A stretch of 19,715 nt of DNA. Source: an uncultured Bacteroidales bacterium (GTDB lineage: Bacteria; Bacteroidota; Bacteroidia; Bacteroidales; F082). The translations under genes and the position numbers were made by a program. The stretch covers positions 1 to 19,715 of the forward strand of contig CALAZZ010000112.1 in assembly GCA_937926515.1 (NCBI GenBank). Reading direction: 5' to 3'. The notes below the pieces were generated by a model. That model had not been told where the DNA came from and searched no databases. It saw nothing but the letters and a program-made list of their open reading frames with translations. Of this stretch, positions 15,726-19,715 are shown one piece after another (position 1 is the first letter of the stretch; every line of letters starts with the position of its first letter).

Positions 15726-16121
15726 ATGGAATTCACCAGTGAATGGACCAATATAAACGCCCCGGCAGAGGAAGTCTTTGCATTCGCTTCAGATCTGAAT
15801 AATTTGGGAAGCTTGATGCCCGAACAGGTTGAGAACTGGAAAGCCACAACGGACACTTGCTCATTTACCATAAAAGGTATGGCAGACCTGAGAATGCGGG
15901 TTACAAGTAGAATTCCGCATACTTATATTGGATTGGACCCTGAGGGTAAAACACCTGTTGATTTCAGGCTTGAGCTTGATTTCAGACCTGCCGGTGAGCA
16001 GAGCGAGGCACGTGTGAAACTTGAGGCCCATCTTAATCCGATGCTTGCCATGATGGCCAAACGTCCGCTGCAGAATCTGGTTCACATCATGGCACAAAAG
16101 CTAAGCCATGTGGATTTTTGA
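15726..16121 (+). CDS. SRPBCC (START-like) family protein
   Basis: This 131-residue protein opens with a beta strand and INAPAEEVFAFASDLNNL, the usual start of polyketide-cyclase/START-like helix-grip domains. Beta strands with hydrophobic alternation follow (for example DFRLELDFRPAG and ARVKLEAHLNPML), then a long C-terminal helix (PLQNLVHIMAQKLSHV). Such domains bind hydrophobic ligands; neither ligand nor role can be deduced. It lies 54 bases downstream of pyrE, a pairing I recall as common in Bacteroidota, and converges on birA with four bases between the stop codons. Confidence 0.82.
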   Translation: MEFTSEWTNINAPAEEVFAFASDLNNLGSLMPEQVENWKATTDTCSFTIKGMADLRMRVTSRIPHTYIGLDPEGKTPVDFRLELDFRPAGEQSEARVKLEAHLNPMLAMMAKRPLQNLVHIMAQKLSHVDF

Positions 16122-16125
16122 TTTT

Positions 16126-16866
16126 TTACCTGAAGATCAATTGTTTCAGGCCGAAGCATCTTAGCTCGCCTGAATCCACTTCAAGGATAAGATGTCCATA
16201 CTGATTCACATTTACGATACGTGCATCGAACGTCCTTCCCTCACCCTGAAATCTTGTTTGTTGCCCAAAACGATAAAGTGACCGAAGGTAATCCTGATCG
16301 ATCGTTTCGCTATGTTTCCCGTTCAGTAACTCTTCGAGGCGGCCAGATAAGCTTAAACATATCCGATCCAGCAAGTGATCACGGTCAGTATCTTTGCCTG
16401 TGATCTGTTTCACCGACACCGGATTGGGCAAGTCAGCAGGAAACTGAGTTTGATTCACATTCAAACCAATGCCAATGATCGAGTTTGTTATCGTATTTCC
16501 AGCTATGATGTTGCTGATCAGTATCCCGCCCACTTTTTTTGCATCTATATAAATATCATTAGGCCATTTGATGGTGATATTGGCCTTTGGAAGCAACGCT
16601 TTTAAAGCATCATGCACGCCCAATGAGACTGCCTTTGTTAGCATGAACTGATTCGATGCCCCCAGCCTCTCAGGCCTGACAACGAGGCTAAAAAGTATAT
16701 TCTTGCCTTTTTCGCTATGCCACGAATTGGTATCCAGTCCTTTACCAGATGTTTGGTAATCAGTTGAAATTATGACATTGGTAAGATCCTCTCCCATGTT
16801 GTACATTTCATGGGCTACCAGATTGGTGGAGCTGCACTCGGCAAGGTGGATACGTTTGAAAGGCAT
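16126..16866 (-). CDS. birA: Biotin--[acetyl-CoA-carboxylase] ligase
   Basis: BirA activates biotin with ATP and attaches it to the biotin carrier protein of carboxylases, in the cytoplasm. The protein (246 residues from Met 16866) is the short catalytic form without the N-terminal DNA-binding domain, so it should not act as a repressor. Signatures are SSTN (12-15), the adenylate-loop segment QTSGKGLDTNSW (38-49), KWPNDIYID (100-108), KVGGIL (111-116, with the Lys that aligns with the catalytic Lys) and GIGLNVNQ. The loop reads GKG-L where E. coli has GRG-R. A GTG start at 16878 is possible, but the ATG at 16866 fits homologues better. A promoter element lies at 16904-16911. Confidence 0.95.
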   Translation of the reverse strand: MPFKRIHLAECSSTNLVAHEMYNMGEDLTNVIISTDYQTSGKGLDTNSWHSEKGKNILFSLVVRPERLGASNQFMLTKAVSLGVHDALKALLPKANITIKWPNDIYIDAKKVGGILISNIIAGNTITNSIIGIGLNVNQTQFPADLPNPVSVKQITGKDTDRDHLLDRICLSLSGRLEELLNGKHSETIDQDYLRSLYRFGQQTRFQGEGRTFDARIVNVNQYGHLILEVDSGELRCFGLKQLIFR

Positions 16867-16903
16867 GAAACAGGCCACGGATTAATGCTTATTGACTGCG
16901 AAG

Positions 16904-16911
16904 CAAAAGTA
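16904..16911 (-). promoter_or_regulatory. Candidate -7 promoter element (TACTTTTG) for birA
   Basis: On the minus strand TACTTTTG is a perfect TAnnTTTG match, with a TTTC (16933-16936) 21 bases upstream as a near -33. Transcription would begin near 16898, about 30 bases before the ATG at 16866, agreeing with that start choice. Confidence 0.55.
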
Positions 16912-17049
16912 GTAAAGTATCAGTAGCGTAATGAAACTGGAAATACTTAAGTAAGGAATAAACGACAATTTCAGCGGTTAATAATATCAAAAGTTCTTCC
17001 TGTTTACGAATCCTGTATAGGTAATTTGCTCATGTCTTAAATATGACAG

Positions 17050-17094
17050 TTTAACCAGTCAGTTTTAATGAAATCTGTCGAGTTGACTGTTAAA
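17050..17094 (-). terminator. Inverted repeat downstream of the ATPase-TPR gene, possible terminator
   Basis: TTTAACCAGTCA (17050-17061) pairs with TGACTGTTAAA (17084-17094): eleven base pairs with one bulge and a 22-base loop. It begins eight bases after the stop codon of the minus-strand ATPase-TPR gene and may mark its transcript end. No T tract follows, so it is not a canonical intrinsic terminator. Confidence 0.4.
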
Positions 17095-17101
17095 AATTCA
17101 A

Positions 17102-18925
17102 TTATTTCCGATAGTTTAGCCGCTCCAACTCCTGCAGGTCAAAAGCCAGGTTCATTTCTAAGAACATAGAACGGGCTTTATTAAGGTATTCGATTCCGCT
17201 CAGTCCGTTTACCTTTGTGGTGCTGCCATTGGATGAAATGCGTTTGCCCAGCTCAAAGTAGGTGCGTGAAAGCTCAAGTCTGCCATTTGCCCGGTTAGCT
17301 TCGGTGATGGATTTCGTATAATGGTTGATGGCCATTTTCTTGTGCCCTATCATCCACATCACATTGCCCATAATACGCTGTGATTCAATCAGGTTGTTGG
17401 GAACCATCTTCGAATTTTTGATAGCCAATTGGCAGGTTTTAAGAAGCTGCCGGCGCAACTCGCTGTCTTCGGGGTTTCTTTTCAGTTCCTCAACCAACAC
17501 ATAGGCTTTGGCAAGAAACCAGGTGCTATACCATATCTTGATTTTTTTTAGAGGTTCTTTAAGTTTTTCAACCTTTTTCAGTTCCGCTTTAGCTGTTTCG
17601 AGATCATCCGTGAGGGCAGCATGCATGGTCCGCATAGAATGTATGATCTGCAACATGGCCAGGTGGCCTGTCTTTATTGTAGAAGCTAATCCTTCTGAAG
17701 TAAGGGTTTCAAATTGGTCGAACTTGCGGAACTTCAGCAGCGCAACCGATTTCAAGCGATAATACTGTGCCATGGTGTGATGGCTTTCAAAATCCTCACC
17801 CACGGCTTTCATTTTCCTGAGGTTTTCAAAAGTTTCTACCTCCAGGCCAAGCTCAATGGAAATGAAGCTGCTGAACAAAAGGTAAACGGTAAGGTTGAAA
17901 AGATCACCCCTTTTCCTGGCCGAATCATACAATTCATCAATCCGGGAATCCGGCTTCCAGTTGCCGGCCAGGAATTGATGCATTTTGCTGTAAGTGTAAT
18001 GCTCCATCTGAACAAATGGTGTGGTTTGTTCAAGGTTCTTTTTGCTCAAATCCAGCAGCTTTTGGGCAACGGCCAGCGAAATGCCGGTCCAGTTAAAGAA
18101 GATGCTGTAGGCAGCAAGCGTGGCCTGCCCGTATTCATTCGAGGAAAACCTGAATCGGGAATAATACCTGAAAGTGTGCAGGGTTTGCCCGAACCATCGC
18201 TTTGAATCGTAGGAATAAAGGGCTTTTCCATTGAAATACAGGATCTGTAGCAACCATTTGTCAAGATCGTTTGCTACCATCTTGAACCTGGTGCCGGGAA
18301 ATCTGACATAAAGCAATATGGATAGGAGGTTAGATATTTTGGATAATGATTGCTTAAGCTTACTTGTGGGCGGAGCTATGTCGTAGTGTTTCAACACTTT
18401 CTCGTAATAGTTGATGGCTTCCCGGTTCTTTCCTCCTAGTTGATAGGCATTGCCCAGCTTGCCATAAAACCTGGTAACTTTCACCGGGTCAGGTTCATCA
18501 CCGGAGTTTTTCAGGTAGGTTTTGAAAGCTTCCTGATAGAAGTCGGCCGCTTCGGTCCATGCAGCAGATTTCATGGATTCATCACCGGCCTTGATCATAT
18601 GTTCCTCAGCTTTCATCAGGTTCCCTGCCCTGCTATAGTGCATGGCCAGGGTTCCAAAGAATTCGTTGATCCTTTCGGGAAAGACCTTCTCAATGGACTC
18701 GGCAATTTTCATGTGCAATGCTTTACGTTTTTGTTCCACCATGGCGTCGTAGGCGGCCTGATGTGCCAATGCGTGTTTGAACACAAATTCCAGGTTGCCT
18801 TCATCGCTGGATTCGTGGATAAACTGCATGTTTTTCAAGTACTGCAGCCTTTCGCTTACTTCACCTATGGTGTCGGCGGCCTCATCCAATACTTTGAAAT
18901 AAAAATTGCGTCCGATAACTGAAGC
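17102..18925 (-). CDS. C-terminal part (TPR-like region) of a frameshifted AAA ATPase signalling protein
   Basis: This frame is open from a TAG just upstream of 18925 to the stop at 17102 (607 residues). It begins with SVIGRNFYFKVLDEAAD, which continues the ATPase part found in the next frame upstream. The following 'VSERLQYLKNMQFI' and 'FVFKHALAHQAAYDAM' segments are the usual end of AAA_16-type modules in class III cyclase-ATPase and MalT-like proteins. From about 18700 downward the sequence is all-helical with TPR-like units (YSRAGNLMKAEEHMIKAGDE, YGKLGNAYQLGGKNREAINY, YFELGKRI), probably for protein contacts. No catalytic motif is visible here. The apparent Met at 18889 is a TTG inside KVLDEA, so this is not an independent gene start. 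Confidence 0.8.
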   Translation of the reverse strand, partial: ASVIGRNFYFKVLDEAADTIGEVSERLQYLKNMQFIHESSDEGNLEFVFKHALAHQAAYDAMVEQKRKALHMKIAESIEKVFPERINEFFGTLAMHYSRAGNLMKAEEHMIKAGDESMKSAAWTEAADFYQEAFKTYLKNSGDEPDPVKVTRFYGKLGNAYQLGGKNREAINYYEKVLKHYDIAPPTSKLKQSLSKISNLLSILLYVRFPGTRFKMVANDLDKWLLQILYFNGKALYSYDSKRWFGQTLHTFRYYSRFRFSSNEYGQATLAAYSIFFNWTGISLAVAQKLLDLSKKNLEQTTPFVQMEHYTYSKMHQFLAGNWKPDSRIDELYDSARKRGDLFNLTVYLLFSSFISIELGLEVETFENLRKMKAVGEDFESHHTMAQYYRLKSVALLKFRKFDQFETLTSEGLASTIKTGHLAMLQIIHSMRTMHAALTDDLETAKAELKKVEKLKEPLKKIKIWYSTWFLAKAYVLVEELKRNPEDSELRRQLLKTCQLAIKNSKMVPNNLIESQRIMGNVMWMIGHKKMAINHYTKSITEANRANGRLELSRTYFELGKRISSNGSTTKVNGLSGIEYLNKARSMFLEMNLAFDLQELERLNYRK

Positions 18926-19715
18926 CTATCGAGCAGGTTGCGGGTTTTTTCGTCAAGGTTCTCAACCCGGGCATGCAACACTTCCTGGATGTTTTCAGGA
19001 ATATCATAAGTGCCAGCCTCATCGCTGATCTGGAATGCATTGCTGCTGAAGCTGATGATGCCCCGGTCAATGAGCGAACGCAACACTTCTTCGATGAAAA
19101 AAGGATTTCCTCCGGTTCGTGAAACAATATTGCCCGCAAACGTTTCCGGAATTTGCCCCGACAACAATAAATTACTGATCAGCTCGCGGGCGCTGTCTCT
19201 ATCAAGCGTAGTTGTTTCAGTTGATGTAAGTGCTGAAGCATGGTTCTCAAAAAGAAATTTTACCAGCGAACCGGTTGTTTCCTCATAACCCGGCCTGAAT
19301 ACATTGATAAAAACAATGGGGTGGGCATGCGACAATTCATAGAGGGAGCGCAGCAAGGTAAGAAACGACTGGTCTGCCCAGTGGAGGTCTTCAATGGTGA
19401 TCACAACAGGTTTGAGCGCACTGAGTTTAACCAGAAGTTCGCGGATGGCTCTCAACATCAATTTTTCCAGTGCATTGGGATCAATTTCGCTGATCCTTAC
19501 GGCGGCGGCACCACTTAATTCCAAACCCATAAAACGGGCGATGAATGGCAATACCTCATCGGGATTTTCAGGATAAATCCTCAGTATCTTTTCTCTCAGT
19601 TTTTTTTCAGAAACCAATGCACTGTCTTCTTCCCTGATACCCGTCCATGATTTAATGATACCAATAAAAGGATGATAGCTGAGGTGATGCCCGTTTGAAA
19701 GCCCGCGGCCTTCGA
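18865..19715 (-). CDS. ATPase part of a frameshifted AAA_16/STAND-like signalling protein, 5' end outside the window
   Basis: The frame is open to the right edge, entering with EGRGLSNGHHLSYHPFIGII, the segment that follows the P-loop in AAA_16 ATPases. The P-loop itself, and any cyclase or kinase domain, would lie beyond the window. Walker B is clear (VVITIEDLHWAD), followed by SRTGGNPFFIEEVLRSLI, a conserved sensor/arginine region, and IPENIQEVLHARVENLDEKT. After LLDR, near 18925, this frame becomes unlike the family and ends at a stop at 18865 (ISKYWMRPPTP). The GTP/ATP-driven switch of such proteins typically senses a signal and controls the attached output domain; the output domain here is unknown. 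A TTG at 19617 is not the true start because the family-like sequence continues upstream. Confidence 0.8.
   Translation of the reverse strand, partial: EGRGLSNGHHLSYHPFIGIIKSWTGIREEDSALVSEKKLREKILRIYPENPDEVLPFIARFMGLELSGAAAVRISEIDPNALEKLMLRAIRELLVKLSALKPVVITIEDLHWADQSFLTLLRSLYELSHAHPIVFINVFRPGYEETTGSLVKFLFENHASALTSTETTTLDRDSARELISNLLLSGQIPETFAGNIVSRTGGNPFFIEEVLRSLIDRGIISFSSNAFQISDEAGTYDIPENIQEVLHARVENLDEKTRNLLDRLQLSDAIFISKYWMRPPTP
18922..18928 (-). other. Frameshift site: one G missing from a G run
   Basis: On the minus strand the sequence reads GATAGGCTTCAGTTATC. Adding one G (GATAGGGCTTCAGTTATC) gives D-R-A-S-V-I and joins LLDR of the upstream frame to SVIGRNF of the downstream frame, exactly the family pattern 'LLxxASVIGRxF'. 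The missing base therefore belongs to the GG at 18925-18926. It is either a real mutation that breaks the gene or a homopolymer sequencing or assembly error. Confidence 0.8.

Noticed and set aside
17714..18205. 163-codon plus-strand open frame within the ATPase-TPR gene
   Set aside because: It is antisense to a family-like coding region, with composition expected of a mirror frame.
18865..18925. Programmed -1 ribosomal frameshifting in the ATPase gene
   Set aside because: The shift direction would fit, but there is no X XXY YYZ slippery heptamer at the site and no obvious downstream stem. A missing G in a G run explains the data more simply.
1..19715. tRNA, rRNA, CRISPR array, insertion sequence or prophage
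   Set aside because: I looked through the intergenic regions by eye and saw no cloverleaf-like sequence, regular repeats, terminal inverted repeats or transposase. The holin-like gene is a stand-alone envelope gene, not part of a phage.

Overview
The window looks like chromosomal core sequence from a member of the Bacteroidota, probably a Bacteroidales/Marinilabiliales-type lineage. Four things point that way. SecA is about 1100 residues long, with the insertions usual in this phylum. Several start sites are preceded by the phylum's TAnnTTTG -7 element, once with a correctly spaced TTTG -33 element. Shine-Dalgarno sequences are largely absent. The neighbourhoods are also typical: YtxH plus a holin-like protein, and NUDIX / pyrE / SRPBCC / birA. 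I see no rRNA, tRNA, CRISPR array, insertion sequence or prophage.

Left part (1-2983). A possible partial ORF leaves the left edge and is preceded by a small DUF6787-type membrane protein on the minus strand. Divergent from it is an AI-2E/PerM-family permease. A 300-bp non-coding stretch ends in the best promoter of the window. It drives a YtxH-domain membrane protein and probably, across two hairpins, a two-helix holin-like envelope protein. The stop codon of the holin-like gene overlaps that of frr on the opposite strand.

Middle part (2980-12181, all minus strand, so read right to left). secA (preprotein translocase ATPase) is followed by an exported patatin phospholipase fused to an Omp85-type beta-barrel. 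Then come pyrH (UMP kinase), a multi-pass GT39-like glycosyltransferase that begins one base after the pyrH stop, and frr (ribosome recycling factor). pyrH and frr are adjacent in most bacteria; here the glycosyltransferase separates them.

Right-middle part (12392-16866). coaD (CoA biosynthesis) overlaps a TlpA-like exported thioredoxin-fold protein by ATGA. A NUDIX protein on the minus strand and pyrE on the plus strand start only seven bases apart. pyrE is followed by a small SRPBCC protein, which converges on birA (biotin protein ligase) with four bases between stop codons.

Right edge (17102-19715). A large minus-strand gene encodes an AAA_16/STAND-like ATPase module followed by a TPR-like helical region, the architecture found in class III cyclase-ATPase or kinase-ATPase signalling proteins. 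Its N-terminus lies outside the window. It is interrupted by a one-base frameshift at about 18925: restoring one G in a G run rejoins a perfectly family-like sequence. I found no clearly new biological system. The most checkable oddities are this frameshift, the glycosyltransferase between pyrH and frr, and the compressed NUDIX/pyrE start region.
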